DNA of 57,014 nucleotides from Ruminococcus sp. (GTDB taxonomy: Bacteria; Bacillota; Clostridia; Oscillospirales; Ruminococcaceae). Of this stretch, positions 49,315 through 57,014 are shown in pieces. The notes beneath the pieces are model-generated. The model was not told the origin of the DNA and ran no database searches. It worked only from the letters and a program-made list of their open reading frames with translations. Every line of letters begins with the position of its first letter. Position 1 is the first letter of the stretch. Both the position numbers and the translations under genes were made by a program. Location: the NCBI GenBank assembly GCA_017437285.1, contig JAFSBM010000063.1, positions 1 to 57,014 on the forward strand, written 5' to 3'.

Positions 49315-51609
49315 ATGTATAACAACATCCCAAACGAACTGAAACATATATCCAACTGGGTCTGCTGGAAAGCATATCCCGATGCAAATTCCCATTCCGG
49401 CATCAAGAAAGTGCCCATCAATCCGCTCACCGGCGGACAGGCTATGTCCAACAATCCGCAGACATGGAGCAACTATGAAACGGCTGTCCGTGCTGCTGAA
49501 AAGTATGATGGCATCGGTTTTATGTTTTCGAATTCCGGATTTTTCGGCATTGACTTGGATGACTGTCGTGACGACATCAATGCCTATCTGAAGGGCGATA
49601 CCTCCAATATTGTGGCAGAATTTATGGATCAGCTGCAGACGTATGCGGAGACATCGCAGTCGGGCAATGGTATCCACCTCATCTGCAGCGGCAGCCTCCC
49701 TGCCGGTGGTCGCCGCAAGGGAAAGGTGGAGATGTATGACCACGGTCGCTTCTTTATCATGACAGGAAATGCAATCGGCAGCTACAGAGCCATTTCGAAT
49801 GGAACGGAAAGCATTAAGCCTCTGCATCAGAAATACCTAAATGTGGCGCATAACAATCCGAATCCGCAGCCTGTCCCTGTGAGAGTAACGCCGACGCTGT
49901 CCGACCATGAACTCATTGAGAAAATTCTCCATTCCGCAAACGGAGATAAGTTTGCAGCACTGTATGGCGGTGATTTCTCCGATTATCCCTCACAGTCCGA
50001 AGCGGATATGGCGTTCTGTTCCATCCTCGCTTTCTGGTGCGGCGGTGACATGGAAATGATGGACAGGATCTATCGAAGCAGTAATCTGATGCGTAAGAAA
50101 TGGGACAGAAAACAGTGTGGCTCTACTTACGGTGCGATTACACTGCGTCATGCGGTAGAAAACTGCCAGAGCTTCTATCAGGAGCCTGTGCAGGATGATT
50201 ATCAGATCACAATCAAGAATCCCTCTCCGATCGTGACACCTACACTAGCACCAGCTTCGAAACTCCCGATGCACACCTTGGATGATACGGGTAATGCAGA
50301 GCGTATGAACGACTACTGCGGCAGAGTATTCCGTTACAATTACACCGACAAGCGTTGGATGTACTACAAGGACGGTGTATGGGTTTATGACGACCGTGGT
50401 GCAATTTTCACGGCAGCGGACAAGATTCTGGAACGCATGAAGATAGAACAAAAATCCTGGGCAGAGCATGAAAGCGGTGCATACTTGCAGGATTATCAGA
50501 AGCACATGAAGAAAACACGTTCCAATGCGTCAAAAACGGCTATGGTCAAGGAGTTTCAGCATCTCGTGCCGATCTCTCCGGCAGAGCTTGATACCCATAA
50601 AACGCTTGTCAATACACAGAACGGTGTTGTGAACCTCGATACCTGCACCACCGTGCCGCATTCTCCCGAAATGCTGATGACGAGAATGCTGGGAACGTCC
50701 ATGCCTGCCACACCGAAAAAGCCTGTTCTGTGGCTGCGTTTCCTTGATGATATTTTCGGTGATGACAAGGAACTGATCCGCTACATCCAGAAATCCCTCG
50801 GTTATTGCCTGAGTGGTCAGACAACGGAGCAATGCGTATTTTTCCTGTATGGCAACGGCAGAAACGGCAAATCTACGTTCCTTGAAATTGTCCGTGCCAT
50901 TCTCGGCGAATATGCGACCAATATCCAGCCGGAATCCATCATGGTCAAGAACAACAATTCCTCTGCCAACACCGATATTGCCCGTCTGAAAGGTGCAAGA
51001 CTGGTAACCAGCGTAGAGCCGAATGAGGGTATGCGACTGAACGAAGGACTTATCAAGCAGCTGACCGGCGATGACATGGTAACGGCAAGAAAGCTGTACG
51101 GCGATGAATTTGAATACCGTCCTGAATTCAAACTGTGGCTTGCGACCAATCATAAGCCGACCATCCGTGGCACTGACCTTGGTATCTGGCGTAGAATTCA
51201 TATTATCCCGTTTGTGAAGAGCATTCCCGAAGATAAGGTGGACAAGAATCTCGGCGAGAAGCTCCGTGAAGAAATGCCCGACATCCTCGCCTGGATGATG
51301 GACGGCTACCGTCTGTGGAAATACGAAGGACTGCATAAGCCGAAAGCCGTCGAGGATTCGGTTAAGGAGTACCGCAACGAGATGGATGTGATCGCTGCAT
51401 TCCTCGCCTCCGACTATATCGCTGAAGGCGGCGAAATCAAGGCATCCGTGCTGTATGCGATCTACTGCAAGTGGGCGGCTGAGAGCAACGAATATAAGAT
51501 GCCCTCCCGTAAATTCGGCATTGAACTCAGCAAGCGACTTATCAAAAAAATGAAAAATGGCTGCGTTCACTATCAGGGCATTTCCTCACCAGTTTCTATC
51601 AACCAGTAA
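49315..51609 (+). CDS. Phage replication primase-helicase (D5/P4-type)
   Basis: A 764-aa protein from ATG at 49315 (GAGAGGAG upstream). The N-terminal part (ISNWVCWKAYPDANSHSGIK; GFFGIDLDDCRDD) is the primase-polymerase-like region with DxD. The C-terminal SF3 helicase domain has LYGNGRNGKSTFLEIVRAIL (P-loop). It would prime and unwind phage DNA. It is followed by an AT-rich stretch that could be the origin. Confidence 0.9.
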   Translation: MYNNIPNELKHISNWVCWKAYPDANSHSGIKKVPINPLTGGQAMSNNPQTWSNYETAVRAAEKYDGIGFMFSNSGFFGIDLDDCRDDINAYLKGDTSNIVAEFMDQLQTYAETSQSGNGIHLICSGSLPAGGRRKGKVEMYDHGRFFIMTGNAIGSYRAISNGTESIKPLHQKYLNVAHNNPNPQPVPVRVTPTLSDHELIEKILHSANGDKFAALYGGDFSDYPSQSEADMAFCSILAFWCGGDMEMMDRIYRSSNLMRKKWDRKQCGSTYGAITLRHAVENCQSFYQEPVQDDYQITIKNPSPIVTPTLAPASKLPMHTLDDTGNAERMNDYCGRVFRYNYTDKRWMYYKDGVWVYDDRGAIFTAADKILERMKIEQKSWAEHESGAYLQDYQKHMKKTRSNASKTAMVKEFQHLVPISPAELDTHKTLVNTQNGVVNLDTCTTVPHSPEMLMTRMLGTSMPATPKKPVLWLRFLDDIFGDDKELIRYIQKSLGYCLSGQTTEQCVFFLYGNGRNGKSTFLEIVRAILGEYATNIQPESIMVKNNNSSANTDIARLKGARLVTSVEPNEGMRLNEGLIKQLTGDDMVTARKLYGDEFEYRPEFKLWLATNHKPTIRGTDLGIWRRIHIIPFVKSIPEDKVDKNLGEKLREEMPDILAWMMDGYRLWKYEGLHKPKAVEDSVKEYRNEMDVIAAFLASDYIAEGGEIKASVLYAIYCKWAAESNEYKMPSRKFGIELSKRLIKKMKNGCVHYQGISSPVSINQ

Positions 51610-51722
51610 TTTCAGATAGAGTAAATAGAGTATATTCTTCTTTTTTCTTACTTCCTCTTAAAGAAGAAAAAATAAAATAAAGATTATATTTTATATATTA
51701 TATTCTATATTACTCTACTTAG
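51610..51722. other. AT-rich gap, candidate replication origin
   Basis: Some 113 bases between the primase and the next gene are almost purely AT (such as ATTATATTTTATATATTATA) with repeated AGAGTA near 51619 and 51628 and the inverted TACTCT near 51711. DNA of this kind melts easily. No proven origin motif is seen. Confidence 0.35.
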
Positions 51723-51730
51723 GAGGCAAA

Positions 51731-52144
51731 ATGAGAACCGTTCTCAATTTTAAGGATAAGGACACATTCAGTAAGCTGGAACGTCAGGCTTATGACGGTA
51801 CGATTGATGTTACGAAGTTTCCTCCTGCGGAATACAAGTACTTTTCTGAGTTGCGGAAAATTTACTATGCTTTCAAGTTTGAAGGACTTTCCAAGGAGGA
51901 GGCTTCTCACCGGAAGCAGATTCTTTTCCGAAAATACAGCGAGGATGTTTCCGAGCATGAACACTGTATTGCTGTATACGCTCAGTTTCAGGAAAGTATC
52001 CGTAAGGCGGGAGAAAATATTTCCCGAATCGAAAAATCCCATGATGTTACCGAGGTTGCTCTGCTTGCCTGCGAGACGCTTGGGATTATGATGGGTGAAG
52101 GTACATTTTACGGCAGGCAGAAAAGGAAGATTCAGCATGATTAA
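51731..52144 (+). CDS. Phage hypothetical protein
   Basis: A 137-aa helical protein (MRTVLNFKDKDTFSKLERQA) with charged ends. AGGAGG precedes the ATG. It lies in the run toward the late regulator. I do not recognise the family. Confidence 0.8.
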   Translation: MRTVLNFKDKDTFSKLERQAYDGTIDVTKFPPAEYKYFSELRKIYYAFKFEGLSKEEASHRKQILFRKYSEDVSEHEHCIAVYAQFQESIRKAGENISRIEKSHDVTEVALLACETLGIMMGEGTFYGRQKRKIQHD

Positions 52145-52367
52145 GACAGCGAAAAATAATATCCCTCCCGAAGAACCATATAAGAAACTTGCAATGGCGA
52201 TTGTAGAACGAGCTGTTTTTGATTATCGCATTGCGGTCAGGAGCAAGGATTATACAGGCAAAAGAGAGTTACGCAGGTTCTTTACTTCCGATTGGTTTGC
52301 ATTTCTCTGCGACCTTGATGGTGAAGTACTTATGAAAAATCTTGAAGATATGGAGGATGTTGCATGA
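52137..52367 (+). CDS. Small phage hypothetical protein
   Basis: A 76-aa helical protein (MIKTAKNNIPPEEPYKKLAM), with ATG at 52137 after AAAAGGAAG. It overlaps the previous gene by eight bases and the next by four (ATGA). An aromatic-rich middle (RRFFTSDWFAFLCDL) suggests a small fold. The family is not known. Confidence 0.75.
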   Translation: MIKTAKNNIPPEEPYKKLAMAIVERAVFDYRIAVRSKDYTGKRELRRFFTSDWFAFLCDLDGEVLMKNLEDMEDVA

Positions 52368-52780
52368 ATACGAAAGAATACATGAAAATGGCGAAAACAT
52401 TGCTTAGGCGGATAAATCGCAAGTACCGTGAGGCTGATAGCATCAGAGAACAGCTTTCCGCCCCGAAGTCACCTTCATTTTCTGATATGCCCAAAACGGC
52501 ATCTCCCCAGCACAACAGTATGGAGATTGGCATTGCAAAAATTATGGAGCTTGAAAATGAAGCGGCAGTTGCTGAAAAGGAACTTGAAACCCTCAAGAGT
52601 GTATTCCGTACTGAGATTGCCAAAATGGATAATCCCGAATATCGTGATATTCTTACCAAGCGTTATCTTGAATTCAAGTACTGGAATATTATCGCTGCGG
52701 AAATGGGATACAGTACTCAGCACATTTACAGACTTCATACCAAGGCGATTGAAAAGTTGAGAGTTGATGAGAGTTCATGA
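52364..52780 (+). CDS. ArpU/DUF1492-like late transcription regulator
   Basis: A 138-aa protein with a coiled helix (EAAVAEKELETLKSVF) and a C-terminal sigma region 4-like part (YRDILTKRYLEFKYWNIIAA, STQHIYRLHTKAIEKLR). ArpU-type regulators turn on late genes of Firmicutes phages. A promoter with a hairpin lies just downstream, before the packaging genes, which fits such a role. Confidence 0.8.
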   Translation: MNTKEYMKMAKTLLRRINRKYREADSIREQLSAPKSPSFSDMPKTASPQHNSMEIGIAKIMELENEAAVAEKELETLKSVFRTEIAKMDNPEYRDILTKRYLEFKYWNIIAAEMGYSTQHIYRLHTKAIEKLRVDESS

Positions 52781-52783
52781 GAC

Positions 52784-52812
52784 TTGATAAGAGTTTCAAT
52801 GTGTGCTATACT
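52784..52812 (+). promoter_or_regulatory. Candidate late promoter
   Basis: TTGATA (52784-52789) and TATACT (52807-52812), spacer 17. It lies right after the late regulator and before the HNH, terminase and later genes. Confidence 0.65.
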
Positions 52813-52833
52813 GTATAATAGCGAAATAGAACG

Positions 52834-52864
52834 AAAGCCATGCAGAGAAATCTGTGTGGCTTTT
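52834..52864 (+). terminator. Hairpin directly after the late promoter
   Basis: AAGCCA...TGGCTT with inner CAGA-GAAA-TCTG, followed by TTTT at 52861-52864. Only 45 bases lie between likely start and end, so it would stop most transcripts unless antiterminated, much like the lambda late leader. Confidence 0.6.
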
Positions 52865-52889
52865 CCTGTATCCGAAGGAGGTGTCGGCA

Positions 52890-53240
52890 ATGCCGAGAAA
52901 AGCAAAGAAACCGTGTAAGCATCCCGGCTGTCCGAGCCTTACGGAGGAACAATACTGTGCAGAGCATAAGCCCTTGCACCCCGACAGACCCTCCGCCGCC
53001 AAGCGTGGCTATGGCAGTAAGTGGCAGAGAGTAAGCAAGGCATATCTCCGTAAGAATCCGCTGTGCGTGAAGTGCAAAGCGAACGGACGGTTTATAACAG
53101 CAACAGTTGTCGATCACATCGTTCCCCATCGAGGTGATAGTGTCTTGATGTGGAGTGAATCCAACTGGCAGGCATTATGTAAGCACTGCCATGACCGCAA
53201 GACCGGTAATGAGGACAGCAGACCAGAATATCACTATTGA
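52890..53240 (+). CDS. HNH endonuclease of the packaging module
   Basis: A 116-aa protein from ATG at 52890 (AAGGAGGTG upstream). It has zinc-binding cysteine pairs (CKHPGC, CVKCKANGR, CKHCH) and VVDHIVPHRGD followed by NWQALCKHCHDRKT: the HNH pattern. Genes of this type sit next to the terminase in HK97-like phages and assist DNA cleavage at cos. Length fits. Confidence 0.92.
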   Translation: MPRKAKKPCKHPGCPSLTEEQYCAEHKPLHPDRPSAAKRGYGSKWQRVSKAYLRKNPLCVKCKANGRFITATVVDHIVPHRGDSVLMWSESNWQALCKHCHDRKTGNEDSRPEYHY

Positions 53241-53261
53241 CTTTCATGGAGTGAAGTGCTG

Positions 53262-53356
53262 CCCCCGGGGGTATCGGAATCTCTACAATCAAATCACGAA
53301 AAGACCGGCGCCCCCTCTCACGCACAAAATTCGGATTTCAAACGGGGTATTGCCCC
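53262..53356. other. Candidate cos region
   Basis: The 309 bases between HNH and terminase start with a perfect CCCCCGGGGG palindrome (53262-53271), followed by GACCGGCGCCCCC and a GGGG-TATTG-CCCC stem (53344-53356). GC-rich palindromes between the HNH and small terminase genes are the place where cos sites of this phage type lie. The cut site itself cannot be read. Confidence 0.4.
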
Positions 53357-53400
53357 ATGAGGATATAAAATAGCGAAACATACCGAAAATATGAAACTTT

Positions 53401-53426
53401 CCCGACTTCACAGTCGGGATTTTTTA
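53401..53426 (+). terminator. Terminator before the packaging genes
   Basis: CCCGAC (53401-53406) and GTCGGG (53413-53418), loop TTCACA, then A and TTTTTT. Confidence 0.75.
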
Positions 53427-53472
53427 TGCTCATTTATAGCCAAAATGTTTGAATTTGTTTGAATTACTGGAG

Positions 53473-53522
53473 GTCGGCTGAGCCTGAGGCAGGATACTGT
53501 CTGAAGGCAAAGTTGTGCCGAC
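53473..53522 (+). promoter_or_regulatory. Leader hairpin of the terminase gene; similar motif at 54089-54110
   Basis: GTCGGC (53473-53478) / GCCGAC (53517-53522), with GCCT/AGGC and CAG/CTG inside. The core GAGGCAGGAT-A-CTG (53486-53499) recurs as GAGGCAGGAT-T-CTG at 54089-54102, before the 54,149 gene; both lie 20-40 bases before an AGGAGG. They could be a shared binding site in the RNA or DNA. Confidence 0.5.
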
Positions 53523-53549
53523 ATTGGATGAAAGGAGGCTGATGACGTT

Positions 53550-54074
53550 GTGGCGAAGGACGGCACAAACAGAGGCGGTGCAAGACCGGGTGCAGGACGA
53601 CCACGAAAGGCTCTTGCATCGAAACTTGCCGAAGGAAAAACGGCTGAAGTAATGATGCAGCCTGCGGATATTGAATCGGTGGACACTCCGCCTGTGAGAG
53701 AATTTATGCAGGAACTTCAGCGTGACGGCACAAAGCTGCTCGCCGATGAGGTGTACACTGAAACCTACCAATGGCTCAAAGAACGCTCCTGCGAAAAGAT
53801 TGTCAGCCGACAGCTTGTAGAGCAGTATGCCATGAGCATTTCCCGTTGGATACACTGCGAGCAGATTGTCACCAAGTACGGCTATATCTCAAAGCACCCC
53901 ACGACCAATGCGGCGATTGCGTCACCATACGTTGCAATGTCGCAGAACTACATGAAACAGGCAAACCAAATCTGGAATCAGATTTTTCAGATTGTAAGGG
54001 AGAATTGCAGTGTGGAGTTTCAAGGAAATCCACAGGATGACATGATGGAGAAATTGCTCCGCAGTAAGCGATAA
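53550..54074 (+). CDS. Phage terminase small subunit
   Basis: A 174-aa protein starting at GTG 53550: AKDGTNRGGARPGAGRPRKA is the basic, Gly/Arg/Pro start typical of P27-like terminase small subunits. The C-terminal half is helical (RQLVEQYAMSISRWIHCEQI). GGAGG lies about 12 bases upstream; no ATG is available in frame nearby. It recognises the packaging site and presents DNA to the large subunit, which must lie beyond the right edge. Confidence 0.85.
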   Translation: MAKDGTNRGGARPGAGRPRKALASKLAEGKTAEVMMQPADIESVDTPPVREFMQELQRDGTKLLADEVYTETYQWLKERSCEKIVSRQLVEQYAMSISRWIHCEQIVTKYGYISKHPTTNAAIASPYVAMSQNYMKQANQIWNQIFQIVRENCSVEFQGNPQDDMMEKLLRSKR

Positions 54075-54148
54075 GGATGCCCCGAACCGAGGCAGGATTC
54101 TGCTTGAGGCGAGTGGGTATTTCCGACACAGGATTTAAGGAGGACCCA

Positions 54149-54310
54149 ATGAAATCAACCACAGATGTAACTTTCTGGCGTGAACTGAAAGCCAGCAGAC
54201 CGATGCTCACAAAACAGCAGTACCGCACTATCAAGGGACAGGCGGTAAAGGGAAATGTACACGAAGCCCGTCGTGGTCTGCAGCGTATCCAAAGGAGGCA
54301 GCACCGATGA
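54149..54310 (+). CDS. Small basic phage protein
   Basis: A 53-aa protein from ATG at 54149 (TTAAGGAGG upstream): MKSTTDVTFWRELKASRPML, then a very basic end (RRGLQRIQRRQHR). It overlaps the methylase start (ATGA). A longer frame begins at 54077 but without a ribosome site. It may bind DNA; the family is unknown. Confidence 0.7.
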   Translation: MKSTTDVTFWRELKASRPMLTKQQYRTIKGQAVKGNVHEARRGLQRIQRRQHR

Positions 54311-55572
54311 AAACAACCACAGACTTTCAGCTTGTAGATATTACAAAGCTTATTCCATATGTAAATAACGCCCGAACCCACAGTAAGGAGCAGATTACAA
54401 AGCTGCGTTCCTCGCTCCGTGAGTTCGGGTTTATCAATCCTGTCATCATTGACAAGGAGTTTAACATCATTGCAGGTCACGGCCGTGTGATGGCTGCAAA
54501 AGAAGAAGGCTACTCCGAAGTGCCGTGTGTATTTGTGGAGCATCTGACGGAAACGCAGAAGAAAGCCTACATCCTTGCCGACAACCGTATGGCTTTGGAC
54601 GCAGGATGGGACGAGGAAATGCTCGCCGTTGAAATGGAAGAACTCCAGAACCTCGGATTCGACCTCGGGCTTACAGGCTTTGATGAAAAGGAGCTTGCAG
54701 ACCTTTTTGATACAAACGGCAGTGATGATGTCAAGGATGACGACTTTGACCTGACTGCTGCACTGGAAAAGGCGGCATTTGTACAGCGTGGCGATATCTG
54801 GACGGTCGGCAGGCACAGGCTCATGTGCGGCGATGCGACTTCTCCCGAAGATGTATCTGTTCTCATGGGCGATACAAAGGCAAATCTCATTCTGACCGAC
54901 CCGCCGTACAATGTCGCATTCAAATCCGGCAGCGGACTTACCATTCAGAACGACAGTATGAAGAATGATGATTTCTACAACTTCCTGTTGTCCGCATTTC
55001 AGTGCATGGCGGCACATCTTGAAAAAGGAGGTTCTGTTTATGTGTTCCATGCAGATACAGAGGGACTAAACTTCCGCCGTGCTTTCGTGGATGCTGGATT
55101 TCATCTTGCAGGCTGCTGTATCTGGGTGAAAGACAGTCTTGTCCTTGGACGCTCCGACTACCAGTGGCAGCATGAACCTGTTCTTTATGGCTTTATGCAG
55201 AACGGCAAGCACAAGTGGTATTCCGACCGCAAGCAGACGACCATCTGGAATTTCGACAAGCCGAAGCGCAATGCGAACCACCCGACCAGTAAGCCTCTCG
55301 ACCTGCTCGGTTATCCCATCGGCAACTCCACGCAGGAGAACGCTGTGGTAATCGACACCTTCGGCGGAAGTGGTTCTACGCTTATGGCTTGTGAGCAGAT
55401 GAACCGAATCTGTTACATGATGGAACTTGATGAAAAGTATGCGTCTGTCATTCTCCGTCGTTATGTGGAGGATACAGGCAATGCGGAGGGTGTATTTGTG
55501 ATTCGTAATGGTCAGAGAATTCCGTACTCCGAACTTGTAAAGGAAGTGGAAATGCCAAATGAAGAAGCCTGA
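54307..55572 (+). CDS. ParB-domain DNA methyltransferase
   Basis: A 421-aa protein. The first 110 residues are a ParB/Srx-like nuclease or binding fold (YVNNARTHSKEQITKLRSSL, AGHGRVMAAKE). Then comes a beta-class methyltransferase: ILTDPPYNVAFKSGSG (DPPY 198-201) and later DTFGGSGSTLMACEQM, with the SAM-binding FGGSG. It probably methylates N4-cytosine or N6-adenine. Such fusions are typical of Clostridia and Lactobacillales phages, to protect phage DNA from host cutting. Confidence 0.92.
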   Translation: MKTTTDFQLVDITKLIPYVNNARTHSKEQITKLRSSLREFGFINPVIIDKEFNIIAGHGRVMAAKEEGYSEVPCVFVEHLTETQKKAYILADNRMALDAGWDEEMLAVEMEELQNLGFDLGLTGFDEKELADLFDTNGSDDVKDDDFDLTAALEKAAFVQRGDIWTVGRHRLMCGDATSPEDVSVLMGDTKANLILTDPPYNVAFKSGSGLTIQNDSMKNDDFYNFLLSAFQCMAAHLEKGGSVYVFHADTEGLNFRRAFVDAGFHLAGCCIWVKDSLVLGRSDYQWQHEPVLYGFMQNGKHKWYSDRKQTTIWNFDKPKRNANHPTSKPLDLLGYPIGNSTQENAVVIDTFGGSGSTLMACEQMNRICYMMELDEKYASVILRRYVEDTGNAEGVFVIRNGQRIPYSELVKEVEMPNEEA

Positions 55573-56374
55573 CTTCTGGATAGTTAGTTTCTCCGGCGGC
55601 AAGGACTCCACAGCCATGCTGCTACGGCTACTTGAGGAAAAGCGTCCTGTAGATATGATTCTTTTTGTAGACACAGGACTGGAATTTCCTGCAATGTACG
55701 ACCACATCGACAAGGTGGAGCAGTACATCGGCAGACCGATTACCCGAATCAAGGCGGAACATGACTTTGAGTATTACTTCTGTCACGCACCAATCAAGCG
55801 TGGTGATCCTGAAAAATTCCGACAGCAATTCGGCAGTGATTATAACGGCTTCGGTTGGATGGGCCCGAAAATGCGGTGGTGTACCAATCGCCTGAAAGAT
55901 GCTCCCAGAGAGAGGTATCTTAGAGAATTGCGGAAGAAATACACGCTGCACCAGTATGTCGGACTTGCTGCCGATGAGGAATACCGACTAGAACGAAAAA
56001 ACAATCAACGCACTGAATGTGTACATCCGCTGGTAGAATGGAGCATGACCGAAGCCGATTGCCTGCGTTATTGCTCTGAGCGTGGCTTCGATTGGAATGG
56101 TCTGTATCAGTATTTCAGGCGTGTATCCTGTTGGCTGTGTCCTCTGCAGCCGTTGGATGAGCTTCGTGCCTTGTGGGAGCATTTCCCGGAATTGTGGGAA
56201 ATGCTAAAAAAATATGAGTCGATGACTTGGAGAAAATACCGTTCCGACTATTCTGTAGATGAACTTGAAATACGCTTTGCTTTTGAGAAGGAGCGTCTTG
56301 CCAAAGGGCTCACCATCAGAAACAAGGCGTTTTTTACTGCCCTGAAAGAAAGGCTGGTGAACGCAAATGAATAG
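55559..56374 (+). CDS. PAPS-reductase-like protein, DNA-modification context
   Basis: A 271-aa protein with SGGKDS (12-17) in WIVSFSGGKDSTAMLL, the nucleotide-binding loop of the PP-loop (adenylyl/phosphosulfate) superfamily, then DTGLEFPAMYDH and WCTNRLKDAP; near the C-terminus CWLCPLQP may bind a metal. This resembles DndC-like enzymes, which activate a substrate for DNA sulphur modification, but the other Dnd genes are missing. It overlaps the methylase by 14 bases. What it modifies is unknown. Confidence 0.85.
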   Translation: MKKPDFWIVSFSGGKDSTAMLLRLLEEKRPVDMILFVDTGLEFPAMYDHIDKVEQYIGRPITRIKAEHDFEYYFCHAPIKRGDPEKFRQQFGSDYNGFGWMGPKMRWCTNRLKDAPRERYLRELRKKYTLHQYVGLAADEEYRLERKNNQRTECVHPLVEWSMTEADCLRYCSERGFDWNGLYQYFRRVSCWLCPLQPLDELRALWEHFPELWEMLKKYESMTWRKYRSDYSVDELEIRFAFEKERLAKGLTIRNKAFFTALKERLVNANE

Positions 56375-57014
56375 AATCCTTACCCTCGGCAGCCTTTTCG
56401 ATGGCAGCGGAACATTCCCGATGGCGGGAATTCTGTCCGGCATCACACCTGTATGGGCATCAGAAATTGAGCCGTTCCCGATAGCTGTCACCCAAAAACG
56501 ACTGCCGTTTATGAAGCACTACGGCAATATTTCCAAGCTAAATGGTACAGAACTGCCACCTGTGGATATTATCACCTTTGGCAGTCCTTGTCAGGACATG
56601 AGCGTTGCAGGCAAAAGAGTCGGTCTTGAGGGTTCACGGTCAAGTCTCTTTCATGAGGCAATCAGAATCATCAAAGAAATGAGGTGTGCAACCAATGGCA
56701 AATATCCGAGATTCGCTGTGTGGGAAAATGTCGCAGGGGCATTCTCCTCCAACAACGGTGAAGACTTCCAATGTGTCCTTGAAGAATTCTGCAAGGTCAA
56801 AGACGCAGGTATATCTGTTCCTAAACCTAAAAAGTGGGAGAAATCAGGAGAGATTGTGGGTGATGATTACTCCATCGCATACAGAACCTTCGATTCGCAG
56901 TACTGGGGTGTACCCCAAAGAAGAGTGCGTATCTACCTTGTCGCAGATTTTGCAGGTCAATGTGCCGGAAAAATACTTTTTGAGTCCGAGGGCGTGTCAG
57001 GGTATTCTGCGGAG
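56367..57014 (+). CDS. C5-cytosine DNA methyltransferase, N-terminal part (cut by window edge)
   Basis: 216 codons are seen from ATG at 56367 to the right edge. Motif I LFDGSGTFPMAG, motif IV FGSPCQDMS (catalytic Cys75), motif VI WENV and motif VIII QRRVRIYLV are in the order of Dcm-like enzymes. It transfers a methyl group to C5 of cytosine. It overlaps the PAPS-reductase-like gene by eight bases. The target-recognition half is not in the window. Confidence 0.95.
   Translation, partial: MNRILTLGSLFDGSGTFPMAGILSGITPVWASEIEPFPIAVTQKRLPFMKHYGNISKLNGTELPPVDIITFGSPCQDMSVAGKRVGLEGSRSSLFHEAIRIIKEMRCATNGKYPRFAVWENVAGAFSSNNGEDFQCVLEEFCKVKDAGISVPKPKKWEKSGEIVGDDYSIAYRTFDSQYWGVPQRRVRIYLVADFAGQCAGKILFESEGVSGYSAE

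Overview
The window looks like a low-G+C Gram-positive anaerobe of the Clostridia (Ruminococcus/Oscillospiraceae-like). The reasons are strong AGGAGG ribosome sites, TTGACA/TATAAT promoters with 17-bp spacers, WXG100/FtsK-type secretion genes and a Firmicutes-type siphophage. No rRNA, tRNA or CRISPR array was seen. The exact genus cannot be set from sequence alone.

Layout. (1) 1-4,040, all minus strand: end of a mobile element with a large serine recombinase (cut by the window edge), a DUF3789-like peptide, an orphan MazF-like toxin, a possible structured RNA (1,553-1,828), a sigma-like regulator behind an attenuator-like leader, a zinc-ribbon protein and an ImmA/IrrE peptidase with its own promoter and palindrome. 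(2) 4,120-27,932, all minus strand: a 23-kb type VII-like (WXG100/EssC) secretion locus. In transcription order it holds a coiled-coil partner, two polymorphic toxins sharing one N-terminal domain, candidate immunity genes, a TPR protein, three WXG100-like proteins, a 30-residue-repeat protein, an EssC split into two proteins (the first with an apparent ubiquitin-like N-terminus), another WXG100, a 54-aa protein, a transmembrane Ser/Thr kinase, two small membrane proteins, a 1,994-aa Ig-like surface protein and a TPM-like membrane protein.

(3) 28,068-29,409: a tyrosine recombinase enclosed by a perfect 19-bp inverted repeat (28,068-28,086 / 29,357-29,375). Just inside the right repeat is a consensus promoter that points away from the secretion locus into a terminator. 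Inversion would turn it toward the secretion operon. This looks like a self-contained promoter switch for the whole system, drawn here in the OFF state, and is the main discovery candidate. A divergent XRE gene follows. (4) 29,998-40,216, minus strand: a seven-gene operon from one promoter (UvrD/RecB-like helicase-nuclease, type III Mod and Res, a HEPN-like protein, a NYN-domain protein, a helix-hairpin-helix protein and a HExxH protein), probably a composite defence island.

(5) 40,391-57,014: prophage. An ImmA/XRE repressor pair faces a divergent early promoter, followed on the plus strand by an ImmA-HTH regulator, a sigma-like regulator behind a probable attenuator, replication and recombination genes, an ArpU-like late regulator, a late promoter with an immediate hairpin, an HNH gene, a possible cos region, a small terminase subunit, and DNA-modification genes (ParB-methylase, PAPS-reductase-like, C5-methylase) running off the right edge. 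The tyrosine recombinase could instead be this prophage's integrase, with the defence operon as lysogenic cargo. The two readings are not exclusive and are kept apart in the findings.
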